64,000 bases of DNA from Limnomonas spitsbergensis. Its lineage: Eukaryota; Chlorophyta; Chlorophyceae; Chlamydomonadales. Of the stretch, positions 12,901 to 26,000 are shown in pieces; positions within the stretch are counted from its first letter, which is position 1; every line of letters starts with the position of its first letter. The DNA lies in assembly GCA_037349105.1 (NCBI GenBank), contig JAYJMM010000116.1, positions 3,472,001-3,536,000 on the forward strand, in the 5' to 3' direction. Below the pieces are notes generated by a model that ran no database searches, was not told where the DNA came from, and saw only the letters and a program-made list of their open reading frames with translations. A program made the translations under genes and the position numbers.

Positions 12901-14163
12901 CACATATGCACTGGTTACTGTAGTGTCAATGGCATTACACCTCTGCACTGGTTACTGTAGTGTCAATGGCATTACACCTCTGCACTGGTTACTGTAGTGT
13001 CAGTGGCATTACACCTATGCACTGGTTACTGTAGTGTCAATGGCATTACACCTCTGCACTGGTTACTTGTGTGTCAATGACATTACACCTATGCACTGGT
13101 TACTGTAGTGCCAATGACATTACACCTCTGCACTGGTTACTGTAGTGTCAATGGCATTACACCTCTACACTGGTTACTGTAGTGTCAGTGGCATTACACC
13201 TATGCACTGGTTACTGTAGTGTCAATGGCATTACACCTCTGCACTGGTTACTGTAGTGTCAATGACATTACACCTATGCACTGGTTACTGTAGTGCCAAT
13301 GGCATTACACCTCTGCACTGGTTACTGTAGTGTCAATGACATTACACCTCTGCACTGGTTACTGTAGTGTCAGTGGCATTACACCTCTGCACTGGTTACT
13401 GTAGTGTCAATGGCATTACACCTCTGCACTGGTTACTGTAGTGTCAGTGGCATTACACCTCTGCACTGCTTACTGTAGTGTCAATGGCATTACACCTCTG
13501 CACTGGTTACTGTAGTGTGCGTTGGCTACATCACAGCCCACGGCCATGGGGGCCGGGGCCAGCATGCCTTAACCCTTGGGCCACTGGCCATAGGCCATGC
13601 AAGGATGGGTCCCCATCGGCCCAGCGATGGCCGCCAGTGGCCTGCCTTGAGTGGTCTGGGGCGCACTATTTGAACTCGGCGGGACTGGAGCGTGCTTCAA
13701 GTTCAGGTATCAAACCTTCCTGGCATACCTGTGTTCCTTACTGTTGATCCTGGGTTTCATGAAAAGCTTTGGACATCCTGGGCGTGCTTAGACTGTGACA
13801 TAAGCCCGCTGGGCTGATGATCTGGGCACATATCCTCTCCCTGACCCCCCTCTCTCTAACGTGCTTCCAGCATGCTCTCCCACACCTCTGGTTGTCCTCA
13901 CCATGCTCCCCTCTCTTGGTTGTTCTTGCAAATTGCCATGCTACCCCCCCCCTGGTAATCCTCGCAAATGGCCCTGCTACCCTCCCCCACCGTTGCTCTC
14001 ACAATCACTTTTCTCTCAACCCTCCCACTGGTTGTTAGCACCAATCACTCTGCTCTCCCCCTCTGGCTGTTCACACCAAACACCATGCTCCCCCTCAACG
14101 GCTGCTGCCCCCCCCCCCCTCCTCGTCCTGCAGGTTTTTATTTTCGACAAGGTGAAGCACTAA
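3942..14163 (+). CDS. GGH: gamma-glutamyl hydrolase (folate gamma-glutamyl hydrolase), 11 exons
   Basis: Predicted 339-aa class I glutamine-amidotransferase-fold hydrolase that trims gamma-linked glutamates from folyl-polyglutamates, in plants usually in the vacuole. Exons: 3942-3997, 4065-4155, 4247-4279, 4482-4511, 4833-5027, 5664-5871, 6175-6278, 6682-6780, 11809-11932, 12481-12530 and 14134-14163. All introns are GT-AG, phases agree and the sum is 1,020 nt including TAA. Exon 1 encodes a secretory signal peptide (MLAVLVSILLAAGSSEA). Family hallmarks are NDRPIIGILSQ (exon 2), IASSYIKWVE (exon 4), NGVLIPGGG (exon 5), the nucleophile Cys140 in HGTCLGME (exon 6), His252 in TQWHPEKN (exon 8) and YNWLPHFTG (exon 9). 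The 50-nt exon 10 is supported by exact phase fit and by joining TDFEQ to VFIFDKVKH. The start chosen is the first ATG that gives a signal peptide. Intron 8 is 5.0 kb because of a minisatellite, and several splice junctions are duplicated into introns. Confidence 0.93.
5260..5709 (+). repeat. 150-bp tandem repeat (3 units) carrying the GGH exon 6 acceptor and exon start
   Basis: Units start at 5260, 5410 and 5560, exactly 150 bp apart. Each contains a polypyrimidine tract, cag acceptor and the start of exon 6 coding HGTCLGMETMC. Only the third copy (from 5664) continues into the real exon. In units 1 and 2 the exon-like piece (5362-5409 and 5512-5559) is exactly 48 nt and is followed by a plausible donor (AGG or AGC then gtgaac), so each resembles an in-frame 16-codon cassette exon. 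If the donor is ignored, both read into a TAA two codons later. Confidence 0.9.
6091..6206 (+). repeat. duplicated acceptor and start of GGH exon 7
   Basis: The sequence ttttccagg-ctgtccatggcggcgtacagagatt occurs at 6094-6129 and again at 6167-6202, with acceptor AGs 73 bp apart (6100-6101 and 6173-6174). The downstream copy is the functional exon 7 start because only it keeps frame with exon 8. Using the upstream AG would add 73 nt and shift the frame. Confidence 0.85.
6340..6680 (+). repeat. 340-bp polypyrimidine tract before GGH exon 8
   Basis: An almost pure C/T run, with repeated ctgctgatccc and ccctctccct phrases, occupies the 3' part of intron 7 and ends at the exon 8 acceptor (6680-6681). 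It is an extreme version of a normal polypyrimidine tract and appears to have grown by local duplication. The reading frames it opens are low-complexity shadows. Confidence 0.75.
7200..7830. repeat. degenerate tandem repeats flanking the 32-bp array
   Basis: This stretch is built from degenerate phrases such as gtgcctgcatgcccagtgccc and agtgcacagtgg, with an internal near-duplication of about 130 bp (around 7455-7600 and 7600-7740). It precedes the regular 32-bp minisatellite in intron 8 of GGH and is probably an older, decayed array. Confidence 0.6.
7840..11805. repeat. 32-bp minisatellite, about 120 copies, in GGH intron 8
   Basis: About 4 kb of a 32-bp unit, consensus tgcctgtaagacactgcatg followed by caccccatgcgt, with scattered single-base variants (cctgtaag/cccgtaag, gcatg/ccatg). 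The last unit decays into ccccatgcattgctgcag, which is the acceptor for exon 9 at 11808. Because 32 is not a multiple of 3 and the unit lacks stops on the minus strand, all three minus frames stay open for more than 1,000 codons. These are not genes. There are no spacers, so it is not a CRISPR array. Confidence 0.95.
12537..13517 (+). repeat. 37-bp minisatellite, about 26 copies, in GGH intron 10
   Basis: The unit is gcactggttactgtagtgtc followed by aatggcattacacctct, with variants such as cctatg and gacatt. The first unit begins 6-7 bases inside the intron, immediately after the exon 10 donor (GAACAG|gtgggctgcactgg), so the array is anchored at the splice donor. Its end at about 13517 is followed by sequence resembling the dispersed MITE-like family. 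Confidence 0.92.
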
Positions 14164-16536
14164 ACTGGAAGCCTCCAGGCATTTTGTTGAACACCTCTTC
14201 ATGCCAACAGCAACCAAAATGATTTTGAAAGTTTTTTCAGCAGTCCTTGAGGAGTCCCTTCTGCTGCCTGCCCCTCTCTTGAGACTGGAAGAAGGCATCC
14301 TCACTGATTCACCTTGAACAGCAGCCCCAGCCAAAAGCTGGCATTGTGATCTTGATGTATGCCCCAAGAGAAAACTCGATGCTAACAGCCGCGAACAACT
14401 CTAGCCGTGATGCTAGCAGCAAAGAGCAAATGCAGACATGATACCAGTTTATGTGAACATTTGTTGCAAGGGTCGAGGTTGGTTCTCTATTGTGAAGTGC
14501 TGGGAGTTCCGGTTTGGAGAATATCTTAGGTTTCGAGAAGGCCTTGTCCTATTCCTCTCACTACCTTGACATTTGTAACTGCATCCGTCGCAAGGTTCGA
14601 AGGCCAGATGAGGAGATTCGACGTCCATGCAGATCAATGACGTTACAAGACACGTTAACCCTCCGTCCATGCATATTTCAATTTGTGCCCTGAGGGCAAT
14701 CCACTTGAGCCATTCACCGTGTTCCATGTTCCTGCCCCATCACATAGGAAGGTAGCATGGATGCACCATGGTCTTGGCAGTGCACGGACGCATGGTAACT
14801 GTAATTGAGCTTAGTCATTCCCTGCCAGCCCCACGTGGCTTAGCGTTCAGCAGGGCCCAGTAGGTCAATGACACTACACCTCTGGGCCCTGCCCAAACAG
14901 GCTCGGCCACGAAGGCGCCCTACCGTCCCGTTGGGAAAAAAGAAAAGGTAAAGGGGGGAAGAAGAAGAACACAATGGAGAAAGAAATACCCCCCCCCCCA
15001 ATAGGAAGAGGCAGCCCTAAGCACCACTGCCCCTTTCAAGCCTATCACCCAAGAAGGCAAAGAAAAGCAACAAGGGCTCAGCAGGTAAGCATCATTCTTC
15101 ACTGCGGTTTCTTGCATGGGTCGTACTGGGCTGTAAGTCCACACACGGTCAACAGAAAATCGGTTTGTCTGCAGGCCGCCTTTATTACTGAAACGCCCAG
15201 TGCTTGCCTTAGCGCAAGGCATTCAAATGCCCCGTCTCAGTCTGCGTGCATCATGCATGGCTGCCCTGAAGTATGAATCGAACCCCTTAATGATTGGCGC
15301 CACAAACGGCGAAGAGAGTGGCAGTCAGTTTTGCATGAATTGGTCAAGACGTTACACCTCTGGGCCCTGCTCAAATAAGGCTCGGCCGCGTAGGCGCCTA
15401 ACTAAAGAGTTGGGAGGAAAGATGGAAAGAAACTGAAGGGGGCAGGACAACAGAAAGGGGGGAAAGTGAAGAGACAAAACAAAAGGCTGGAAAACACAAA
15501 ATACAAAGGAAGCTCCAACCTCTGAAAATGTCTACGCCTCAACGATAATGAATTGGTGTACTGACGGACTTCAGCAGCCTTGCATACCAAGGTGAAGAGT
15601 CTTCTTAGTTAGGCGCCCACGCGGCCGAGCCTTTTTGAGCAGGGCCCAGAGGTGTAACGTCATTGACCGAGGTGAAGAGTCCTACCGCTAGTGAGAACAT
15701 TTACGCGCAAAGCAGCATACTGGTGAGATCTTTTTAGTTTCTTCTCTCTCCCTTCTGATCAGTGGGGCGCCCTAGCGGCCAAGCAGGGGGGGGATACGCT
15801 TGCTTTTGTGGACTTTTCTTTTCTCAGAGGTTTTGTTGAGGGCTGGTCTCTTGTGGAACTCAGGTGTTGAACTTGGTCTTCTCTGCCTTTCCTCTTGTTC
15901 CTCCCACCATCTTCCTTTTAGTGTCTTCTTTTCTCCCTTCTGAACAGTTGGGCGCCCACGCAGCCGGGCTTTGCGCGGGCCCAGAGGTGTAACGTTATTG
16001 ACTGGTAAGATCTTTCGATAACCTGGAGGTTGAATTGTGTCGATCAATCACTATTTCTCATAAGTGTCATTCCCTGCAAGTTGGTCCTACGCTATCCCAC
16101 TTGTGATTGGGCAACATCCAATATAAATATTGCGGGCTGGACAAACCTTGACTCGTCCAAGGCAATGAAGGGATGTTCAACATTTGATTTCCAAGACTCA
16201 CAAGATTCCTCAGCACTTACGATTACAATGAACATTTGAAGCAGAACAGGCAACACAAATGCACTTCATCTGTAGCACACTTCACATACACTAGAAGAGG
16301 TTGAGAGTTTGGTGTCTTACGAACGCTGGACATTCACTTTGAGAGGACTGTCACCTAACTCAACCGAAACAATCAGTTGCCAGTGCGTAACGCAGATATA
16401 AACCAGAAACAAAAACAATAAGCCAGGCCTTGTACAAGGTCGTACCACCGCACCCAAATTTTCCCAAAACGCTGACAGCCACTCAAATTTTCGAAAAACA
16501 AATTCGAAAGCATGATGGAGTAGATTGCGGAACTGT
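14164..16536. other. interval between GGH and NDUFS8, no gene seen
   Basis: The two flanking genes converge here. No exon with family resemblance was found. The main content is a cluster of four or five copies of the dispersed 60-bp element between 14864 and 16002, arranged as nested inverted pairs, plus a C-run at 14991-14999. Confidence 0.55.
14864..16002. mobile_element. nested MITE-like inverted-repeat elements
   Basis: Reverse copies of the 60-bp terminus lie at 14864-14923 and 15343-15409, and forward copies at 15604-15667 and 15948-16002, with a partial one near 15760-15786. The inner pair (15343-15667, about 325 bp) and the outer pair (14864-16002) each look like an element with long terminal inverted repeats, one inserted in the other. 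Internal sequence at 15420-15560 matches, in reverse, the DNA next to the copy at 43474. No transposase is present, so the elements would be non-autonomous. Confidence 0.5.
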
Positions 16537-18256
<1,720 letters not shown>

Positions 18257-20028
18257 TAGGGCAAGTTGATTATGAATTAATCCGCAGTTAAATCTGATTC
18301 TTGCTCTAGCCTGAGGTCTCCAGGCGCTAACGCAGCATTGTCTTCTCCAAACCCTGATATCCACACATCGGATCGAATCCAGTCCGGTGTGTGGATAGAC
18401 ATGCCCAACCAGGCCAGGGTTCCCAAGGCCCAACTAGCAAATGCTTCCTCAAACATAATGGTTGGACAGTTCCCTTGGCACCCGTTCTCCATCCTGCCCT
18501 ACCACCTGATCCTTCGCCGACCGTGCCCATCCCCCCCCTCATCCTTCCCCGCCTTCTTCTCATACACATATCATCCTTCTGGGAACCGCAGGCTTCCTCT
18601 TTCGTCCTGCCGATAAAATCCTCAGCATGCTCGGTGTCTCCAAACACGACATCTCCTCCGTCCTCAGCCGTCTCACGAAGCGTACCATACGCTGCCATAT
18701 AAACATCCTTCGTCAGCGTCGCCATCTGGAAAACTCCCCTGCCCATTATTGTCCGGTACCCCTTGACGACCCTCCTTCACCACCAGGTTTTTGTCTCCCG
18801 GTGTACGGCATTTAAAAACCCGTATTCCTCAAGCCACGCTCAGGCGTTTTCTTTCTTTCTTTGACAAGCAAGCGTCCACAGCGACCCTTCTAAGCAACAA
18901 ATCTCAACGCCCACTGCAGATATTCCTGTATCATTTTTGCAGGAGTGGACATGTGGTTGTGCTAGGCCTAACGGATTTTTTCTTTTGTCACACAGCACGC
19001 ATGTAGCGGAAGGATTACACTTTGTCCACGGACTCCCCTGGAGGTGCTACCACGGTAGTACCCGAGGTAAAAATGAGTCATAACTCAGAAGTGACAGAAA
19101 AGTCATGTGATCATGGCTACTGTACATCTTGTTTCACACGGACAATGTACGGTACCCCAATGTACCGATGTTGATCTCGGTGAAGGTTCAGTAAAAAATA
19201 TACCGAACCGGTAATTTCTTGTCTCAAAGGTGCTACATCATTATATAAATCTCCTGACAACTGTAGCCAGAAGAAGGGGGTGTGTTTGGACAAACTTAAA
19301 ATTGTAACAAAATGTGTAATGAAAAGTGCTGATAGACGGGCCCTGCAACGGTACCAGGGGATGGCGCCAATCTCTCTGATGGCAAGGGAAACACCAATCC
19401 TTCAATCGACAGAAGTAACATCACGGCAGCTAATCTATCACAGGGTGGTCGGGCTTGAGTGTGCCCGGAGCCACCTCCTCAGCTGGCTCTCTAAATAAGG
19501 CCTATCAGTCCCCAAGGCAATAAAATGCCACCACATCTATATGTTAAGATATTAGTCATCAACTACTTATTCTTGCCTCCCTCGTTCCCAGCTCTGTTAT
19601 CTGCGTGCAAGAACATAAGGAACAAGCCGTGTCAGCAATCCAGCATCAGCTCAAGGTGGTATTGGAACGTATCGCATCATGTTTCTAGTCATTACCACAA
19701 CATGCAATGACCAATTTCATAATTCTAACAAGGCCCTGGCATATTAAAAAACACTTCCACACATATTAAAAACCACACATATTAAAATTCCACACATATT
19801 AAAAAACACTTCCAACACATATTAAAAAACACTTCCAATAATTCTAACAAGGCCCTGGCATATTAAAAAACACTTCCAAAAAACTGTCCAATCAAGCATC
19901 GACTTTCCCACTTAAGTTTTTCACACTTCTCTCAGGAATACCTGCTAGGCCCTTTCAGAACAGCAAGTTACGCGCTCATGTCCGAAAAAATCCCTCCTTT
20001 TCCTTCCGCTTTCGCTTTTAAACAGCAC
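18257..20028. other. upstream region of NDUFS8, no gene recognised
   Basis: This interval holds the 5' flank of NDUFS8 and the 3' flank of the large minus-strand gene. One minus-strand ORF (18746-18327) starts plausibly (MATLTKDVYMAAYGTL) but then becomes low complexity and matches nothing I know. Nothing else is supported apart from the AT-rich tandem repeat at 19729-19878. Confidence 0.45.
19729..19878. repeat. AT-rich tandem repeat
   Basis: About six copies of a phrase like cacatattaaaaaacacttcc, some shortened, flanked by two copies of caaggccctggcatattaaa at 19730 and 19850. It lies beyond the 3' end of the large minus-strand gene. Confidence 0.75.
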
Positions 20029-23000
20029 TCAACCATACTTCAGCCGCACGCACCTTAATTTCTTAGCCGCAGGCTTCTTCGCGACCTGCACCACCTCCAC
20101 CACGGACTCATCGATGCTGCCCCAGCCTGCCCGCAGCCTCCGCAGAGCATCCTGCACCGACACCGTCTCCTTTGTCTTTGGTTTCTTGACCTTTGCGCTG
20201 GATGTATCCCCGAACACACGTGTCACCACCTCGGCCACAGCCTCAGATGGCAGCTCCGGGTGTGCCTGCATACAGATGAAAATGTGAGATCACTGAGTGC
20301 TGACACATCCAAACAGTGGCCGCTGCCCCTAACATCCAGGTGACCACTTGCGTCACAGCCTCAGGGACCAGCTCCGGGTTAGCCTGCCCATGAGCGTGTC
20401 AAGTATGGTAGGTAGAGATGTAAGAGATCACTGACACATTCAAAAAGTGGCCATTGCCCCTGGCACCCGGTGGACCACTTGCGCCACGGCCAGCCCCATT
20501 CCAGCCCCAACTTAGCATGCCCATGAGCGCATCAAGCGTGGTAGGTAGAGATCGCAGATCTGGTCCCTGACCTTCCAAAGTGTTCCGAGGTGTGGAGAGT
20601 TCATACCAGTGTCGTTTGAGCACACTGAAGCAGCACATCAGCTACATCCCAGCTGCGGTCCACTGGTCCAGGTGCAGTTTGCTCTTTAGCTTGCCACCAG
20701 GCCATCCTTTTTAGGCCGATCATGTTTTCGTCCCAACGGTGGCACAAACCCGAAGCCGCCGCCTTCAACCCAGCATCGGGAATCAGGCAGTCGATGAGAT
20801 GCCCCTACCCCACCACAACGCGCACCTTGCCCGTAGCGTTGGTGATGTTGGACTGCGTCACAGCATCTGCGCCCGACTTCTCCACCATGTCCAGCAGCAC
20901 ATCCTCCGTGGCCTGCAGGTGCTGCAGGCGCTCGTCCAGCAGCTGGTGGCGCAGCACATTGTGCAGCCCGCTGACAGACCCGTCCTGAAGCAGGCAGGGG
21001 TAGGCGGCAGCGGTAAGGACAGAGTATCGAACCTACGTCATCATTCATCATAATGGCAGCAGCGCACACTCAAATTCAAACGTGAGGTTTCAAATTCAAA
21101 TATCAGTTGTGCAGTCCCTCAGATCAGAGCCAGAGCCGGTTTTCAGTACTGGGCCGCGGGGAACCAAGGAACACGAAGCGATGGGATGTGCGGGAAGAAC
21201 GCACAACCCCTGGCTGCATTGAGAGCGCTGTGCAGCTGGTCCCCCAAAACTAGCGCATCCACACTTTCAAGCATGGACACACATGCGTGCTCAGAAACGC
21301 ATACAGAGACACGAGAAACACTTGCCCGTTTGGGGCGATAGCGCCTTCATCAATTTCTGCTCTCTCCAGGGGCGGAACCCGGCACCTGCCTATTAAGTAG
21401 TTCATTTTATTGCTACCAGGACACTTTCGCTAAGCCGCCCTGTGACCGCTAAAGGCCCCATGGGGGCCAAGGCCTGACCGGCTGGCAGACACAGGCCACA
21501 GCAGCATAGCTAGCTGCTCACGCTACCTCTGCCCAAGGGCTAGGAAAGAGCCCTCTCTGGGCTATAGGAGGTAGCTGAGATGTTGCTTAAGTGCAGTCAA
21601 ACCAAGAAAGAAAGGGAACACCGCCCCCCCCCCTGTCTTACCGCCTCATCCTCCAGCAGCTGGCCGTACTTGACGAGTGCCCCTGGCTCATGAGCATCCA
21701 GGGCCTCCAGCACCTCTACCAGCCTAGACTCGGTCTTGTACTCAAACAGCTCGTTCAGGCATGCCCGCACGTCGGCCTTGCTCAGCCACCCGCTCGCCTG
21801 CGCACGAGGGGTATATGCGGGGCAGGGCAGCAGTTAGAGCGGGGCAGGGCAGTACGATGCAGGGCAGCAGAAAGAGTGGGGCAGCAGGATGCAGGGCAGC
21901 AGTTAGAGCGGGGCAGGGCAGTGGGATGCACAGCAGTGGGATGCAAGGCAGTGGCATCAGCAGGGCAGCAGGATGCAGGGCAGCACTTAGAGCGGGGCAG
22001 GGCACGAGGGGTGGGGCAGGGCAGGGCAGCGGCATAAGGGCTACATTAGGAGTGGGGCAGCAGGATGCAGGGCGGCAGAATAAGCAGGCTAGGGCAGCAG
22101 TAGGAGCAGGTCAGCAGGACACAAGATGGACGACGAGGGGAATGAGCGCTGCGGCCCAGCTGGCGCGTACAAGGGCAGGCCCACAGCAGCTGGCGCTCAG
22201 GGCCGAGCGTAGGGCCTGCCCCACAGACCCCATTTCACCAAACAAAGCTACCAGGAGGGAGAGAGGGATGATGAAAGAGCAGATGGACGGATGGCCTCCC
22301 ACCGTTTTGTTGACTGCAAAGTCTTGTGCGGTCAGTGCCTGCACCAGCTGCCGCCTGATGTTGACCTCCTCCGTATGCAGGGAGCTGTTCACCTCGTTCA
22401 GACACGCCTGGGGGGCACAGGTGTAAGACGCACTCAGTCGGGCGGGCTAAAGCTTGTTAAATTGCGCTGCGAGGTGAAAGAGTATAGCCGCAAAATGATA
22501 TGAAACCTTCTTACGTCTGGACCTGAATCCAGAATGCAGCGAGGATATGGGATCATATCGGGCTTAATTTTTTGGTTGAGGTTGATAGGTCCTATACGTG
22601 CATGCGTATGATGCCTCCAAGACATTGTGTGCGGTCGCAGTTGATTCTAACCGAGCCCACACGCGTCTACCTCAATCAACCCTAGCTTGGTAGCTAGAAG
22701 CTGCTAGGTGAGGCTTTCAGGCAGGCAGGCAGGCGCCAGGTTAACACAGTACTCAGTTGGGCAGGCAGGCAGGCGCAAGGTAAACACGGTACTCAATTGG
22801 GCAGGCAGACGGGCTGGCAGGCAAGTACGCCTGGGGGGAATTCTCGCGGAGTACAAGTGAAAGACGCACTCAGTCGGGCAGGCAGGCAGGCGCCAGGTAG
22901 TCACTGTACTCAATCAGGCAGGCAGACGGGCTGGCAGGCAAGAACGCCAGGGGAATGCCCGCGGGGTACTGGTGAAAGACGCACTCAGTCAGGCAGGCAG

Positions 23001-26000
23001 GCAGGCGCCAGGTAGTCACTGTACTCAATCAGGCAGGCAGACGGGCTGGCAGGCAAGTACGCCTGGGAGGAATGCTCGCGCGGTACAGGTGAAAGACGCA
23101 CTCAGACGGGCAGGCAGGCAGGCGCCAGGTCAGCACGGTACTCAAGCAGGCAGCATACGGGCTGGCAGGCAAGCAGACAGGCCTGGGGGTAGGCAGGCAG
23201 GCTGGCGAACAACCTACTCAATTGGGCTGGCAGGCAGGCAGACAGACAGTCGACAAGTAAAACAACGTACTCAGTCAGGCGGGCAGACAGGTAGGTAGAC
23301 AGGCAGGCTAGCGAACAACACACTCAATTGCGCAGGCAGACAGGCAGGCAGGCTGATGGGCATCAATCGAGTTGAGGCTGAGCACACAGTGCAGGAGAGT
23401 TTTGTTTCTTCCGTTACTCAGCTACATGTCAGCTACTGAATGGTCCCTGGCCAGAGGCCCCATTTGTGGCCTAACATGCTGCTTTGGCCACCAGTCGTAG
23501 CCCGGTCCAGGTTTGGTCCCAATCGGGCCATCGGCAGCCGCGGGGCGGCCTGGCGATAGTGGACTGGTAGCCGAACAAGAAACACTGTGGCAAGACGCTC
23601 CTTCTGGGAGACGAAGGCAGGCAAGACCAGCGCTCTGCCAAAGGTAGTCTGTCGCACACGAAACTTAGCAATATCCCCTGCCCACCTTTTTGAACAGGCA
23701 CATGTCCACATCAAGGGGTTCTTGCGCGCACGCGTACAGCAGGTTGTACACAAGCTCGGATTTCCCCTTTTCGTACTTCTTGTTCATGTACACGTTCAGG
23801 TAGTCAATCAGCTGCGGGGACTGTTGCGGCGGCGGCTGCGGCTGTTGCGACTGTTGCGGCTGCTGCAGCAGCTGCGGCTGTTGCTGTTGTTGCTCCCTCA
23901 GTCTCACGGCCTCCAACTCGTAGTGGGACCAGATGGAGCGCACCATTTTGACGACGTCCGCATGTTTCATTTTCCTGTGCGGTTTGGGTGGGGGCATGGG
24001 TGGGGGGGGGGAGGTCAGTCAGATTGGCTGGAAAGCGGGCAGTAGCTCAAGGAGGCAGCTTTAGTGGGAGGACAGGAGGCCAAGACCAGTCAGACCGGCT
24101 GAAAGGCAGGTGGCAGCTGAAGGAAGTAGCTTTGGTGGAGGGACGGGAGGCGGACACCAGTCAGACTGGCTGAAAGACAGGAGGCAGTTTAAGGAAGCAA
24201 CTTCGGTGGGGGTACGGGAAGCCGAGACCAGTCAGACTGGCTGAAGACTGGAGGCTGCTACAGGAGGTGCAGCCTGACCGATGTTTGCGGGCGCATGACC
24301 ACCATTGACGGTGATAACAGCGACAGTATCAGCGGGCGGCCTCCTCTCGTGTGACACCCACAAGGCAGCACACCCTCACACTTGAAAGAAATCCGGTACA
24401 ATTGCCTGTTGCGCGAGCCGCTGTTTGTTGAAGTATGGGGCGCAAGCCACTGCGGACATCTTGCGCAAGTTGTCTGCAGTGGCTTACCCCCCATACTTCA
24501 AAAGGGCACCGTCGCTTGTTAGAAATCCGGTATACCGGTAGCGCCTCTTGCGCGAGGCATGGCAACGTCACTCACTTCAAATAGATCCAGGGCATGCCCT
24601 CTGGGGCACAATGCATGAGTCCCTGACTTGGCACACTATCACTCGGCACACACACACTCACTTGAAGGGGATCCGGCCATCATATCGGAGCACGAGCGGG
24701 ATCTCATCGGAAGAGCCCAGCCCCACAAAATGTTCAGGGCGGCGCATGGAGAGATTGGCCTGCGGAATAAGAAGATGAGGGTGGAGCGAGTCTTACAGCT
24801 CCTCTGGAAGAGGTTGGCTTGTAGGATAGAAAACACCAGGTTGGAGTGAGTCTGAAAGGCCCTAAGGGAGAGGTTGGCCTGCGGGATCACAAATCATGAG
24901 GTTTAAGTTTTGCTGGCAGGCCCTCAGGGGAAGATCGGCCTGCGGGATATGAACATGAGGGTGAAGTGAGGCCGGCAGGCCCTCAAGTAGAGATTGGTTT
25001 GCGGGATCAAAAATCATGTGGGTGAAGCCTTGCCGGGAAATCTTCTGCAATGTCAATCTTATGAAGATTTCCCAAGCCTTCCATGAAAAACCTTGGTAAT
25101 CTTATCGAGGGCATAAAGATAACAAAAAAGACTAAGAATTATTTTAAAATTTGAATCATACCGCCCCTCTTTATTAATCTTATGGACCCATTTCTATTTC
25201 TTTGCTTGAGACCCCCTACCCTGCTTAATCTTATGGGGCCATAAGATTTTGCATGGTCGGGGCCGACCATGCAGGCCCAAGAACCCCCCCTTCCCTGCTT
25301 GGGGGCCCAAGAACCCCCATTTGGGGGTGTGGGGGGGGCAGGGGGTAGGGGGTCAGGGGGGGTCCCAAGAAAGAGGGAGGGCAAGATTTTGCATGGTCTT
25401 ACCCAATATAAGATTTCCCAACCGTACAGGAGCAGCAGAGAAGAGTTAAATTTTGAGTGGGATCTAACGACTATCCCTTTATGGGATATGAACAGGGGGA
25501 GATAGACCTGCAGGATATGAACATGAGGGTGAAGTGAGGGTGGCAGGCCCTCAGAGGGAGATTGGCCTGTGGGATGAAAATCATGAGGATGAAGCCTTGC
25601 TGGCAGGCCCTCTGGGGGTTATAGGCCTGTGGGATATGAACATGAGGGTGAAGTGAGGCTGACAGGCCCTCAGGGGGAGATTGGCCTGTGGGATGAAAAT
25701 CATGAGGACGAAGCGAGGCTGACAGGCCCTCTTGGCTGTGAACGTCTTGAACATGGAACTCACGGAGAGGGATTCCAAGGCAGAGCCTCAAGACCCGAGG
25801 GTTGCATCTCTGGCCTTTTTCAATCGAGTTCGATGGAGGATAGCACAAGTAGGAGCTGCAGTGACAGACGCTACAGCGTGCAGAGCCACTGCTGACCCAA
25901 GGGAACCTAGGAATTGCAGGCAGGCAGGCAAGCTGACAGGCAGGCAGGCATCATCTTGAACGATACCTCGGTGATACAAAAAATGGGCGGTGAGCTCTAT

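Noticed and set aside
18327..18746. Minus-strand ORF starting MGRGVFQMATLTKDVYMAAY as an upstream exon or gene
   Set aside because: Only the first 50 codons look protein-like. There is no known family, no consistent splice partner, and NDUFS8 has its own well-placed start at 18256.
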